51,097 bases of DNA from an uncultured Fibrobacter sp. (GCF_947166265.1 NZ_CAMVDO010000021.1:1-51097); one strand, 5' to 3'; numbered from the stretch's first letter, positions 1 to 9,728 are shown. The notes: generated by a model not told the origin, from the sequence alone. Program-made: numbers and translations.

Positions 1-11
1 AAACATTAAAG

Positions 12-43
12 ACCGTAGCAATAAAATGCTGCGGCCTTTTTTG
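12..43 (+). terminator. Rho-independent terminator of an upstream gene
   Basis: An 8-bp stem (CCGTAGCA against TGCTGCGG, one G-T pair) with an AT-rich loop is followed by six T residues. It presumably ends a gene lying left of the window. Confidence 0.7.
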
Positions 44-115
44 TATGGGGGAGAGGTGCTTTTTTGCGTGAAAATGTTATTTTTTTGAAAATTTGTAAAA
101 CTCTCGCTCAAGACT

Positions 116-1051
116 ATGCATATCCTAGAAAAAATTAGTGAATTTGTGGGCAAGTGGATGGCGCTTGTCATTTTGGCCACGGCGGCGTTCTCGTTGTTTC
201 TTCCCAAGTCGACCTTGTGGATTGAACTTTCGTGGGTGAATTATCTGTTGATGATTGTGATGTTCGGCATGGGGCTTACGCTTCGGCTGGGCGATTTTAA
301 GCTCGTGTTTACGCGCCCGAAGGAAATTATTATCGGGTGTGCGGCGCAGTTCATCGTGATGCCCGCGCTTGCATTCCTGCTTTCCAAGGCTTTCGGGCTT
401 GATGCGGCCCTGATGGCGGGTGTGGTTCTCGTGGGTACCTGCCCGGGTGGAACCGCGAGCAACGTCATTACCTACCTCTCGAAGGGTGACGTGGCGCTTT
501 CTGTGGGCATGACGAGCGTGAACACTTTACTCGCTCCGATTTTAACGCCGGCGATTACCTACTTGCTTTTGCGCACCACCGTAAACGTGGATGTGATGGC
601 GATGTTCCTTTCCATCGTGAAGGTCGTCATCGTGCCGATTGCACTCGGGTTTGTTATCAACAAGTTTCTGGGTAAGTTTACGACCCGCGCCGTGAAAGTC
701 CTTCCGCTCGTTTCCGTGATTGCCATCGCGATGATTGTGGGGGCTGTCGTCTCGCACAATGCGGCAAAGATTCTTTCTACGGGCGCAATCGTATTCGCCG
801 TGGTGATTCTCCATAACTTGCTCGGTTACGGCTGCGGTTTTGGCCTTGGAAAGTTGCTGAAGTTCTCGACGCCCAAGACGAAGGCTCTTTCCGTTGAAAT
901 CGGTATGCAGAATTCGGGGCTTGCGACAAGCCTTGCGGCGACTGCATTTGCGTCACTTGCCATGGCGACTGTTCCCGGCGCCATCTTCTCGGTGTGGCAC
1001 AACATTTCCGGAGCGATTCTCGCAAACGTTTACCGTCGGTGGGATAAGTAG
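116..1051 (+). CDS. Bile acid:sodium symporter (BASS/SBF) family transporter
   Basis: Predicted inner-membrane secondary transporter of the BASS superfamily, 311 residues, the usual family length. The chain is a near-continuous series of about nine to ten hydrophobic helices. The family signature GTCPGGTASNV lies at residues 107-117, followed by a helix with conserved N and P residues (SVNTLLAPILTP), the crossing-helix region that binds sodium in characterised members. The substrate cannot be read from sequence: bacterial members move bile acids, pantoate or other organic anions. The ATG at 116 lacks a clear Shine-Dalgarno sequence. The gene stands alone, with a terminator upstream and a 130-bp gap before bamA. 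Confidence 0.88.
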   Translation: MHILEKISEFVGKWMALVILATAAFSLFLPKSTLWIELSWVNYLLMIVMFGMGLTLRLGDFKLVFTRPKEIIIGCAAQFIVMPALAFLLSKAFGLDAALMAGVVLVGTCPGGTASNVITYLSKGDVALSVGMTSVNTLLAPILTPAITYLLLRTTVNVDVMAMFLSIVKVVIVPIALGFVINKFLGKFTTRAVKVLPLVSVIAIAMIVGAVVSHNAAKILSTGAIVFAVVILHNLLGYGCGFGLGKLLKFSTPKTKALSVEIGMQNSGLATSLAATAFASLAMATVPGAIFSVWHNISGAILANVYRRWDK

Positions 1052-1159
1052 GCGAATCTCGCTAATTCGTATTCCTGTCGATTTGTTTGTAAAAATTTAC
1101 CGAATTTCCCGTTAGGGGAGTTGCTAGTTTTGTGCGGTTTTAGAATATGGGTGAGGTCT

Positions 1160-1207
1160 ATGAGCTTCAACTTTTGTATTTTTGTGCCGAATTTTGTTTA
1201 TAGGTAG
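1160..1207 (+). CDS. Possible 15-codon leader peptide upstream of bamA
   Basis: A short frame opens with ATG at 1160, preceded by a good Shine-Dalgarno sequence (GGGTGAGG), and stops at TAG 1205-1207. It overlaps the first codons of the bamA frame, which has no ATG of its own near the signal peptide. Its stop codon lies inside an AGGTAGG motif that could serve as ribosome-binding site for a non-AUG bamA start. It may couple translation to bamA, or it may be the true bamA start separated by a frameshift or sequence error. The peptide resembles nothing I know. Confidence 0.35.
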   Translation: MSFNFCIFVPNFVYR

Positions 1208-3995
1208 GTTTATTCTGCGCTTTCGTTGGCTGTTTTTACTTGTTGTATTCGTTGGGCTTGCCGAGGCCCAGCTTTTGGATATGTCCGAAATGTCCGAAAG
1301 CTACATGGTCGAAAATAAGATCCATAAGGTCAAGGTCGAAGGAACTGTCCACATGGACGACCGTGCTGTCCTTAGCCGAATCGGTATTCGCGATGGACAG
1401 AGCTATTCCCCGACGGCCCTCACCGAAAAGGTGCAGTCTTCGGTGACTTCCCTCTACAAGTCCGGTCTTTTTGACGATGTGACAGCCTGGATTGACTATG
1501 TGGGCGATGGCACCGATGTGGACCTCATTTTCAAGATCAAGGAGCTTCCCGCCTTGGATACCGCCGTATTCGAAGGCCCCGACGAAATTTCCGAAGAAGA
1601 CCTGAAACTGAAGGTTCGCCTGATTCCGGGCCAGGTCTACAGCAGGAGCCAGTTGGAACGCGACCGTCAGGCTATCCTGGATTATTACCGTACCGAAGGC
1701 TATCTGCTTGCCGAGGTGGGCTATCGCGAAACGCCGGTCGACGAAAACAAGAACATGGTGACCTTCATTGTCCGCGAGGGTGAAAAGGTCAAGGTTCGTC
1801 AGTTCGATATTCAGGGCAACGATCACGTGCCTGCCGAAGACATCATGGAACACATGGTGACAAAGCTCGACCAGTGGTGGGGCGGCGGCGAATTCAAGGA
1901 AAATATCTTCGAGGCGGACCGCGACACCGTGTTGAACGCTATACGCCATTTTGGCTACCTGGACGCCGAACTTACCGAATACAGTGCCGAATACCTGCCG
2001 GACTCCACGTGCCTGTTCTATATGGGCCGAATGGTCCCGATGGGTGAAAACCTGGATGCCCTCTACAAGCAGCTGAACCTTGCTTTGGGCGATTCCGCGA
2101 CGCCGCTTTACAAGATGGCGGGCAAGCCGACAATGCAGGTGACGCATATTTTCCGCAAGCACCGCGAGGTGGGCGAAATGCCCTGGGTGACTAGACCGAA
2201 GGTCACGGTCAAGACCGAAGAGGATGCCTGGAAAATGTTGAACGACATTATCCGCTACGAAAGTGCCCGCAAGGAATTGCTCGAAATCGTAGATGGTCGC
2301 AAGTGGAAAAACGCGAAAATCGATTCTCTCCGCAAGATCAAGAAACGCTCGACTTACCAGGAAAAGCTTCTGGTGCGCTACATGATCGAAGATATGTTCC
2401 CGGCGCTGAACAAGTATGACAACATCAAGACTTCGAGCGCTATCCTGGTTCATATCCACATGATCGAAGGCCGCAAGTACTATATGGGAGGTCTCCATTT
2501 CTCGGGGAACGAAGTGCTGAACGACAAGATGCTTGCCTATGCCTTCCGCCTCGACAGTGGCGAAGTCTTTGACCAGTACAAGTACGACGCTTCCCGCAAG
2601 GCGCTTCTGGATGCCTATCGCGAAGATGGCTACCTGTTCGCGCAGTACGAAGAAACCCGTACTTTCGAAAATGACTCGATTGTGAACCTGTCCTACAAGA
2701 TGACCGAAGGTCTCCCGGCTCAGATTCACAAGGTGCATATCCACGGCAATACCAAGACGAACGAAAAGGTGATCCGCCGCGAAGTCCGCCTGTATCCGGG
2801 CGACACGTATCGCCAGTCCCTGTTGGAACGTAGCTTCCGCGAAATCATGCAGCTCAACTACTTCGACATGGTCGTGCCCGACATCAAGGTGGTGGGCGAG
2901 CAGGACGTGGACCTCGACTTTACCGTGCAGGAAAAGGAAGCGGGAACAGGTCAGTTTAGCCTGGGTGTTTCCTATAGTGAAAGCGATGGTGTCGTGGGTA
3001 CGGCAAGCGTGTCGATTCCGAACTGCTGTATGGGTAACGGCCAGGCCGCCTCGTTCAGCGTGGAATACGGTATGGACAAGAAGAGCGCCTCGGTGAGCTT
3101 CCAGGAACCCTGGTTCCTCGACAAGCCGATTACCTTGGGTACAAGCCTCAGTTATTCCTGGTGGAACATGTCCAAGTACGACGACCCCGACATTACCCGT
3201 TACGGTGGCTCGGTCTACCTGGGTAAGCGCCTCAAGTGGCCCGATGACTACTTCTACGGACAGATCGGTTACAGCTGGCTCATGAACAAGCAGGGCCCCA
3301 ACATTGACGACAGCTACGTTGTCTATACCGGTGTGGAATCTGCCTTGAACTTCCGCTTGCTCCGCGACGACAAGAACCTGCCGCAGTTCCCGACCGAAGG
3401 TTCTCGCTATGTGCTTGACGTGCAGTGGGCCGACGATGTGCTGTTCAGCGACTTTAGTTTCGTGAAGACCGAACTGACGATCAAGTGGTGGTTCCCGCTG
3501 TTCCGCGACCGCCTGACAATTGCGCTCACCAACCAGTACGGCGTTATCTTCGGCGATCAGCTGCAGTACCGTACGCTCTACAACATGGGTGGCGTGATGG
3601 GTTACGAAGGCATGATGCGTGGATATAGCTCGGGCTCTATCGGATATCGTCGCCTGGGTCGTAGCTACCAGTACACGGGTGCCGAACTCCAGCTCGGCCT
3701 TGTGCCGCAGACCTTCTACCTGTTGCCGTTCTTCTTTGATGCTGGTAACGTGTTCGGTGAACGCTACAATCCGCGCACCAAGGTCCCGAAGCCGAGCCGT
3801 AGCCCGCTCAGCGAATGGGATCCGACGAGCCTCAAGAAGGATATCGGTTTCGGTTTCCGCGTGATTGTGCCGATGCTCGGTATTATCGGCTTCGACTTTG
3901 CATGGCCTTTGGATGTGGGTGAAACCTATAGTGGAACGCAGCGTACCGAAGTGGGCGACATGCAGTTCAACTTTGTCATAGGCCAGGGCTTCTAA
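1182..3995 (+). CDS. bamA: Outer-membrane protein assembly factor BamA
   Basis: Omp85-family protein that inserts beta-barrel proteins into the outer membrane. A signal peptide (hydrophobic core about residues 16-28, ending AEA-Q) precedes POTRA-like domains at roughly 48-122, 125-200 and 203-285. A segment of about 140 residues without obvious POTRA character follows (285-425), then two more POTRAs (427-510, 513-590) and a C-terminal 16-strand barrel ending in Gly-Phe, the usual C-terminal aromatic. At 937 residues it is about 125 longer than E. coli BamA, mostly because of the mid insertion. The start is uncertain: in frame there are only TTG codons (1182, 1194) or ATT/CTG (1212, 1215) just after an AGGTAGG motif. 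The domain assignment is confident, the start is not. Confidence 0.93.
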   Translation: MCRILFIGRFILRFRWLFLLVVFVGLAEAQLLDMSEMSESYMVENKIHKVKVEGTVHMDDRAVLSRIGIRDGQSYSPTALTEKVQSSVTSLYKSGLFDDVTAWIDYVGDGTDVDLIFKIKELPALDTAVFEGPDEISEEDLKLKVRLIPGQVYSRSQLERDRQAILDYYRTEGYLLAEVGYRETPVDENKNMVTFIVREGEKVKVRQFDIQGNDHVPAEDIMEHMVTKLDQWWGGGEFKENIFEADRDTVLNAIRHFGYLDAELTEYSAEYLPDSTCLFYMGRMVPMGENLDALYKQLNLALGDSATPLYKMAGKPTMQVTHIFRKHREVGEMPWVTRPKVTVKTEEDAWKMLNDIIRYESARKELLEIVDGRKWKNAKIDSLRKIKKRSTYQEKLLVRYMIEDMFPALNKYDNIKTSSAILVHIHMIEGRKYYMGGLHFSGNEVLNDKMLAYAFRLDSGEVFDQYKYDASRKALLDAYREDGYLFAQYEETRTFENDSIVNLSYKMTEGLPAQIHKVHIHGNTKTNEKVIRREVRLYPGDTYRQSLLERSFREIMQLNYFDMVVPDIKVVGEQDVDLDFTVQEKEAGTGQFSLGVSYSESDGVVGTASVSIPNCCMGNGQAASFSVEYGMDKKSASVSFQEPWFLDKPITLGTSLSYSWWNMSKYDDPDITRYGGSVYLGKRLKWPDDYFYGQIGYSWLMNKQGPNIDDSYVVYTGVESALNFRLLRDDKNLPQFPTEGSRYVLDVQWADDVLFSDFSFVKTELTIKWWFPLFRDRLTIALTNQYGVIFGDQLQYRTLYNMGGVMGYEGMMRGYSSGSIGYRRLGRSYQYTGAELQLGLVPQTFYLLPFFFDAGNVFGERYNPRTKVPKPSRSPLSEWDPTSLKKDIGFGFRVIVPMLGIIGFDFAWPLDVGETYSGTQRTEVGDMQFNFVIGQGF

Positions 3996-4022
3996 ACCTT
4001 ACCGGAATTCAGTTGTACGTAT

Positions 4023-4056
4023 GAACGGGCTTTTCGAGGCCCGTTCCTATTTTTTT
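4023..4056 (+). terminator. Terminator between bamA and the lipoprotein genes
   Basis: A perfect 8-bp stem GAACGGGC/GCCCGTTC with an 8-nt loop is followed by a T-rich run. It ends bamA transcription, so the following lipoproteins probably have their own promoter. Confidence 0.85.
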
Positions 4057-4098
4057 ATATTATGCCTGACTAAGAACAAACTCTTTTCGGAGTACGAT

Positions 4099-7000
4099 AT
4101 GATGAAGTACTTTTATGGTGCGGTTCTGTGTCTTTTTTTGGGGGCTTGTGGAAGTTCGGGGTCGGGAAGTGACAATGTCAATCAAGAGGAAATTCCCGAA
4201 AGCTCTTCCGATTCTCTCGACAGCCTCCAGAATGTTGAAGACGACGATCCGGTAGATTCGATTCCTGATAGCTATATCAAGGATGTGGCTGTGGATTTTG
4301 AACTGATCCAGGAAGAGGGTAGCTCCTTCAGGGATAATTTTGAAGCCGTTCAGGTGGGCAGGTACCGCTGGATGACATCGAACGTTTCCAAGAATGAAAT
4401 GGTGACGACCAATATGTGCTATGGGGATAGCGCCTCCAATTGCGATTTGTATGGTCGCCTGTTCAAGTATGTTTATGCCGGGGATGCTTGCCCCAATTCC
4501 TACCATGTTCCCACTAAGGAAGACTGGTTTAATCTGATGAGCTTGCGCTTGAAGTATCCCGATCTGGATACCATGCTCAATCTTTCTTACGGTGGTTTCT
4601 GTTCGAACGTTTTTGGATCTACCACCTGTTCCGGGATAGATACCGACGCCTACTACCTGACGGCGGATAGCCTGGTGGCGCACGTTAAGAAGGGAAGCAA
4701 GGGCGTTTCGTTCTCTAAATTCAGCATGAACGATTACTACAGTCTTCGCTGTGTTGGCTATGTGGATATCGTCGAAAATCTCAAGGATCTGCCGACGTGT
4801 AATGAGAGTAGCGCTCAATGGCTGGACAGGTTCTATGTGGTAAAGAAGAAAAGCAACTACTATTGCACGGGGAGCCGGTGGGTTGACGATTTTACGGATG
4901 ATTGCGACAAGTCGCAGAAGAATGTCTACGTGACGTTCAACGACTCCGCATACGTTTGCAAGAATGGTTACTGGCAACTGGCGAGTATCAACGATTCCAG
5001 AACCCCCTGCACCGAAGATATCGACAGCAGCTTGATTGTATTTAACGGAATCCATTACGCCTGTGAAGACCGCCTTTGGCGTAAGTTCAGCGAGGTCGAA
5101 GATTCCCTGGGGTATTGCAGTGGAAAGCGTTTCTTCAAGTTGGATTCCCTTGTCAAGGGGGATTCCTACGCGGTGTATGTCTGCGATGCCTTGGGCTGGC
5201 GCAGTGCCAAGAAGTTCGATTACCTGGGCTATTGTGGCGAGGAACAGTACCGAAAAATCGACACGCTCAAGATGGAAAAAGATACGTCGGTCTATTTCTG
5301 CGACAGTACGGGATGGCGCCTTGCTGAAAATACGGATTATCTGAGAGAATGCAATGCGAAAAACTATGGAAAGGTCGCGTCGTTGAAACTTGAAAATGAC
5401 ACCCTGGTATACGCCTGCGATTCTAGTGGCTGGCGCTATGCCGTCATCGAAGATGTTTATGGCGTATGCGATAGTGCGGGGACTTACAAGATAGCCTCTT
5501 TCGGGGGAAGGAACTATGTTTGCCGCGACAGCGACTGGGATGATTTTACTTCCCTTGAAAACGCTCTTGGAATATGCACTCCCAAACGGCAGGGCGTAAT
5601 TGATACGGTTCCTGACGGATACGACTACATTTGCGACCTGGAAAATTGGCGCAGGACGAAAAAGGACGATTACCTCGGGACATGTACCGCAAAGCGTGAC
5701 GGCGAAATGCGTCGCTATGATGGTTACGGCTACATCTGCAGGGATTCTGTTTGGAGACAGCTTTCCAAGCTGGAGTCGGAACTTGGACTTTGCGAATCGA
5801 GTAACCTCGGAAAGTTGAAACTGACGGATACGGGAATCGATTACATCTGCACGGAAAGCGGCTGGAAAACTGCGAGCCTCTCCGAAGTCATGGGCGAGTG
5901 CAATGCCAAGAACGAGGGTAAACTCGGTACTTACGGCGGAATCAAGTACTACTGCAATGGCGCGAAGTGGTTGCTCGAAGGTGGCCTTACGGAACTGGGG
6001 CAGTGCCTGATTTCCCGGATGGGAACTTTAAAGAAACTGGATGGAATAAGCTATGTGTGTGACAGTTCGGGCTGGCGTTCGCCTCGGTCCCGCGAAACGG
6101 TCATAGGAACCTGCACCGCGAAAAACCAGGACTCCGTGAAGGTGAAAAACGACTCCGCCTTTGTTTGCAAGAATGGGTACTGGTCTATGGTGAGCGTGTC
6201 GGAATACCTGGGGGCTTGTACCAGCAGCAATGAGGGCGAGGTCAAGTCCTACGCTAAGAAGGATTTTGTTTGCTCCGATACGCGTACTTGGCGTGAGCTG
6301 AATGAATTTGAATCGAGAAACGGGGTGTGCGCTCCATCCGTTTACGGAACCATCATACAGGAGGATAGCCGCTATTACTATTGCTATGGTGCCAAGTGGA
6401 AACAGGTGAGTACCGCGTTCGGAAAAATGGGAAGTTGTTCGCTGACGGATACGTCTACCTACATCAGGCCGGATTCGGTTTATTTCTGTAGCAAGGGTAA
6501 CTGGATCTATCTTTCCCCGGCAAACTATCTGGGTGAATGCAATAGTGCTACGCCGCAACAGAAACTTTATGGAAGCATCGTATATTATTGCGATACGACG
6601 GCTTCTGCGAACTGGTTCAAGTTGACGGCGAAGGATAGCGTACAGGGGTATTGCAGGACATCGCTCCTAGGCAAAAGCATGACCTACAAGGATTCCCTGT
6701 TTATCTGTACGGGAAAATGGAATCCTAAGTCGTGGACTCCGGCAACCGAAAAGGAATTCTTGACCGTCTGCGACGAAAATCGTGACGGGGAGACCTTCTT
6801 TAACGGGTTCAACAAATCCAAGTGTGTCAATGGTGAAATTCAGTGTCTCGATCAGAAAATGATGACGGATTCCCGCGACGGTCAGGTGTACAAGTATGTC
6901 GAATTGAAAAGCGGTGAAGTTTGGATGAGCGAGGATATGCGCTACAATGGCGTGGATTCTGCCTGGTGCATGGGCGAACTGAATGTTCCGTGTGAAAGCG

Positions 7001-7383
7001 GAATGCACTATACCTATGCGGCATCGAGAAAGGCGTGCCCTGCGGGTTGGCATATTCCGTCGAAAGACGAATTTATGTACCTGCATCAGATTATGAGGGA
7101 TGTAAGTTCTGTCTATAACAATGGTGACTATAGTTACGTTTATGGATTGTCGATGCTCTCTAACGCTTTTATACAGTTCTATCGGATGAATGGGATAGAA
7201 CCGAGAGCTAGGTATATTGACCACAAGGTAAAATCTTATTGGACGTCTGCGGACACGATGGAATATTACTCGTTTACGGATAGGCTGTATTATACGTTCG
7301 AGGAAGAACCGATAGGCAACTATGTTCCCCAGGAAACGAGTTTTAAAATTCTTGGACTTTCCGTCCGTTGCAAGAAAGACTAG
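4099..7383 (+). CDS. FISUMP-type lipoprotein with about 18 tandem two-cysteine modules
   Basis: Predicted exported lipoprotein of about 1,094 residues. I start it at ATG 4099 (or 4102) because GGAG lies 6-9 nt upstream and the lipobox LGAC follows directly; upstream codons overlap the bamA terminator. A Ser/Asp-rich N-terminal stretch leads to a FISUMP-like lobe (CPNSYHVPTKEDW, then LRCVGY). Next come about 18-19 imperfect repeats of 35-42 residues, each of the form C-x(n)-G-K-x(n)-YxCxxxxW. The C-terminus is a complete FISUMP domain (GEVWMSEDMRYN, CPAGWHIPSKDEF, YWTSAD, LSVRCKK). FISUMP (TIGR02145, Fib_succ_major) is a Fibrobacter paralogous domain of unknown function. The modules, probably disulphide-linked, suggest an extended surface stalk. 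It is 11 nt from the next paralogue, so the two are probably co-transcribed. Confidence 0.88.
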   Translation: MMKYFYGAVLCLFLGACGSSGSGSDNVNQEEIPESSSDSLDSLQNVEDDDPVDSIPDSYIKDVAVDFELIQEEGSSFRDNFEAVQVGRYRWMTSNVSKNEMVTTNMCYGDSASNCDLYGRLFKYVYAGDACPNSYHVPTKEDWFNLMSLRLKYPDLDTMLNLSYGGFCSNVFGSTTCSGIDTDAYYLTADSLVAHVKKGSKGVSFSKFSMNDYYSLRCVGYVDIVENLKDLPTCNESSAQWLDRFYVVKKKSNYYCTGSRWVDDFTDDCDKSQKNVYVTFNDSAYVCKNGYWQLASINDSRTPCTEDIDSSLIVFNGIHYACEDRLWRKFSEVEDSLGYCSGKRFFKLDSLVKGDSYAVYVCDALGWRSAKKFDYLGYCGEEQYRKIDTLKMEKDTSVYFCDSTGWRLAENTDYLRECNAKNYGKVASLKLENDTLVYACDSSGWRYAVIEDVYGVCDSAGTYKIASFGGRNYVCRDSDWDDFTSLENALGICTPKRQGVIDTVPDGYDYICDLENWRRTKKDDYLGTCTAKRDGEMRRYDGYGYICRDSVWRQLSKLESELGLCESSNLGKLKLTDTGIDYICTESGWKTASLSEVMGECNAKNEGKLGTYGGIKYYCNGAKWLLEGGLTELGQCLISRMGTLKKLDGISYVCDSSGWRSPRSRETVIGTCTAKNQDSVKVKNDSAFVCKNGYWSMVSVSEYLGACTSSNEGEVKSYAKKDFVCSDTRTWRELNEFESRNGVCAPSVYGTIIQEDSRYYYCYGAKWKQVSTAFGKMGSCSLTDTSTYIRPDSVYFCSKGNWIYLSPANYLGECNSATPQQKLYGSIVYYCDTTASANWFKLTAKDSVQGYCRTSLLGKSMTYKDSLFICTGKWNPKSWTPATEKEFLTVCDENRDGETFFNGFNKSKCVNGEIQCLDQKMMTDSRDGQVYKYVELKSGEVWMSEDMRYNGVDSAWCMGELNVPCESGMHYTYAASRKACPAGWHIPSKDEFMYLHQIMRDVSSVYNNGDYSYVYGLSMLSNAFIQFYRMNGIEPRARYIDHKVKSYWTSADTMEYYSFTDRLYYTFEEEPIGNYVPQETSFKILGLSVRCKKD

Positions 7384-7394
7384 TGGGGTAAGGT

Positions 7395-9674
7395 ATGAAA
7401 ATTTTTGATAAATTAAATTTGAAGAACAGAGCCTTACTGGGCGGCCTCTCTCTCTTGGCGGCACTCCTTGTCTCCTGTAGTTCCGGTTCCAGTTCGTCTT
7501 CCGATGTGTATGACGAAACCTCGTCGGAATCATCTTCGGAATCTGGGAAGTCTTCTAGTTCACGATTGGCGGAAGGCCCCGTTACGGATGCCGATGTCCT
7601 GGATGTGAACGATTATGACAACAGCGATGAGACTTCGGTGACGGATCCCACATCCGACACGAAATACTCCATCGTTAAGCTTGGAATATACATGTGGCTT
7701 GGCGAGGATGTTAACAAGGTGACGACCGACGTAAAGAACACCTGTTACGAATACGATGAAAGTCTGTGCCCCAAGTACAAGAGATTTTATATGGCAGAAA
7801 ACGCGGAGAGCGTGTGCCCCGAGGGGTTCCGCTTGCCGTCCATATACGAATGGAAACAGTTCCTTGCCGAAAAGAAAATCAAGGTCCTTGGCGGACAATG
7901 CACCAAGAGGGATACTTTGGAATGTTTCGGCCTCGATTCCTCGGCGAGATACCTAGCCCGCTACGATTCTGCCGTTACCATTGAGGCGGATGGCTCGGTG
8001 AGCTATTCGGCGGCCTCTCCCAGGGAATTTTACCATATCCGTTGCGTAAAGCGCAAGTCGATTGTGTCCGATTTATCGGACCTTCCGAAATGCGATAAGA
8101 ATAGCGATTATGGTACGTTGTTTGTGGGTGCCGAGGACGTTGGTTATGCATGTCGTGACGGGGAATGGAAACAGTCGCTTTCCAGGTCTTGCCTTCCCGA
8201 AGAGGCTAAAACCCTGGTAGCCATTCACGACTCGTTGCTGTATGCCTGTATTGATGGTGACTGGACCTTGGCCTCGATTCAGGACGTGGATGAAAAATGC
8301 ACTTCGAAAAACTTGGAACGTGAAATCCTGCTGAATGGCAAGCGGTATGCCTGTACCGATACCGGCTGGATGCTCCTGAAATTCCCTGGCTCGGAATTGG
8401 GCTACTGTTCGGAGTCGACTTTGGGAAAGACCGCCATGGCCCTGCACGACAGTATTTATTACCATTGCGATTCCACGGGTTGGCGTATAGCGAGTCTCAA
8501 TGAAATTCTGGGAACGTGCGATTCTACGAGGTATGGTCGTAGCAAGAGCAGTCGAGGAGAAAAGTTTGTATGCCGTTTCGGTTCTTGGGACCGGTTCTCG
8601 GATGTCGAGGAAAAACTCGGTATATGCACTGCTGAACATGCCGGTGAGGCTTTCATATACGAAGGCAACTTTTATGTGTGTGATACGTCTAGGCTTGCCT
8701 GGCGAATCGATGACGCACTTTTGCATATAGGAAAATGCGACAGTACCCGCTATTTCGATACGGTCGTGGTCGGAGATGTCATTTACCTGTGCAACGACTA
8801 TAACCGCTGGCAGAAGACTTCTGCGAAGAACGGAAAGTATTACCTGTGTACCTCGAAAAATCTGGGCAAGATAAAGGATATAGAAGGCGACAACTTTATT
8901 TGCAAAAAGAATAGCAGCAACGAGTACGTATTTGACTATGCCACGAGCCTGGAATTAAAATTCGGCTATTGCCCGCAGGCGGACACCTCTCATGTCGTAA
9001 GCGGCGATTCCGTGTATTACTGTTACAACGGAAACTGGAAGTACTACGGGAAATATGTTCCTAGGGATACGGTCTCCAAGGACACGGTTGTGAAGGATAC
9101 CGTGAAAAAGGATACGGTTCGTAAGTATCCGATAGCTGATATACCGGAGTGTAATTACTATACGCGTGATTCCGTTTTCTTCACCGGACTGACGGAGTAT
9201 AAATGCATGGTCAGTAATGAAAATTACTACTGGAGACTATATTCGGAAGATTCTGTCCTGAACCAAAAGGGCTATTGGGTGGAAACAATTACTTTAGGGA
9301 CGCAAACCTGGTACTGCTATACGAGGGATAAGTTCACTTGGTATATTGCAACGGGGACGGATGTCTCGCATTATGTACCCCCTGTAGAACCTACGTGCGC
9401 AGAAGGATTCCATATACCCTCGGTTGCGGACTGGAAAAAACTTTTCAACACGATGAATGCAAATGTCCCTGGAGGCGATGCTCTTTGGTACTTTGCGAAT
9501 AAGCCGGGTATTCCTAGAAATTTCGGCCTTGAACTTTATCGGGTCGATGCGTATTGGGCGTCTGACGAGGTGGACGCAAGTAATGCAAGGTGTGTTAAAG
9601 TGAAGGAATCGTCGTATTCCTTTGATACATGCAGGAAGGGCGATCATTTATTTACGATTTGCGTCAGTGATTAA
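7395..9674 (+). CDS. FISUMP-type lipoprotein with about 9-10 two-cysteine modules
   Basis: Paralogue of the preceding gene, 759 residues. ATG follows a GGGGTAAGG ribosome-binding site. A lipoprotein signal (LLVSC) precedes a Ser-rich tether, then an N-terminal FISUMP-like lobe (CPEGFRLPSIYEW, then IRCVKR). About nine or ten repeats of the same C...YxCxxxxW module follow, roughly half as many as its neighbour. A short hydrophilic D-T-V-x-K repeat linker (around residues 556-575) leads to a C-terminal FISUMP domain (TCAEGFHIPSVADW, YWASDE, ARCVKV). The differing repeat number in tandem copies suggests expansion by duplication or recombination. It sits between bamA and ompH/skp and may be a substrate or partner of outer-membrane assembly, which is inference from position only. 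Confidence 0.87.
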   Translation: MKIFDKLNLKNRALLGGLSLLAALLVSCSSGSSSSSDVYDETSSESSSESGKSSSSRLAEGPVTDADVLDVNDYDNSDETSVTDPTSDTKYSIVKLGIYMWLGEDVNKVTTDVKNTCYEYDESLCPKYKRFYMAENAESVCPEGFRLPSIYEWKQFLAEKKIKVLGGQCTKRDTLECFGLDSSARYLARYDSAVTIEADGSVSYSAASPREFYHIRCVKRKSIVSDLSDLPKCDKNSDYGTLFVGAEDVGYACRDGEWKQSLSRSCLPEEAKTLVAIHDSLLYACIDGDWTLASIQDVDEKCTSKNLEREILLNGKRYACTDTGWMLLKFPGSELGYCSESTLGKTAMALHDSIYYHCDSTGWRIASLNEILGTCDSTRYGRSKSSRGEKFVCRFGSWDRFSDVEEKLGICTAEHAGEAFIYEGNFYVCDTSRLAWRIDDALLHIGKCDSTRYFDTVVVGDVIYLCNDYNRWQKTSAKNGKYYLCTSKNLGKIKDIEGDNFICKKNSSNEYVFDYATSLELKFGYCPQADTSHVVSGDSVYYCYNGNWKYYGKYVPRDTVSKDTVVKDTVKKDTVRKYPIADIPECNYYTRDSVFFTGLTEYKCMVSNENYYWRLYSEDSVLNQKGYWVETITLGTQTWYCYTRDKFTWYIATGTDVSHYVPPVEPTCAEGFHIPSVADWKKLFNTMNANVPGGDALWYFANKPGIPRNFGLELYRVDAYWASDEVDASNARCVKVKESSYSFDTCRKGDHLFTICVSD

Positions 9675-9683
9675 AATGATTTT

Positions 9684-9728
9684 AGGGCGTTTTGCGATGA
9701 TTCCTTATCAAGGGCGCCCTATATTTTT
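9684..9728 (+). terminator. Terminator after the lipoprotein pair
   Basis: Inverted repeat AGGGCG (9684-9689) and CGCCCT (9715-9720) with a 25-nt loop, followed by a T-rich stretch. The loop is long, so it may be a weak terminator. Confidence 0.5.

Noticed and set aside
1236-2744. Antisense open frame of 502 codons opposite bamA
   Set aside because: Its composition mirrors bamA codon bias, and the sense strand holds a clear BamA.
6667-7533. Minus-strand frame of 288 codons across the lipoprotein junction
   Set aside because: It overlaps two clear lipoprotein genes and has no ribosome-binding site or recognisable domain.
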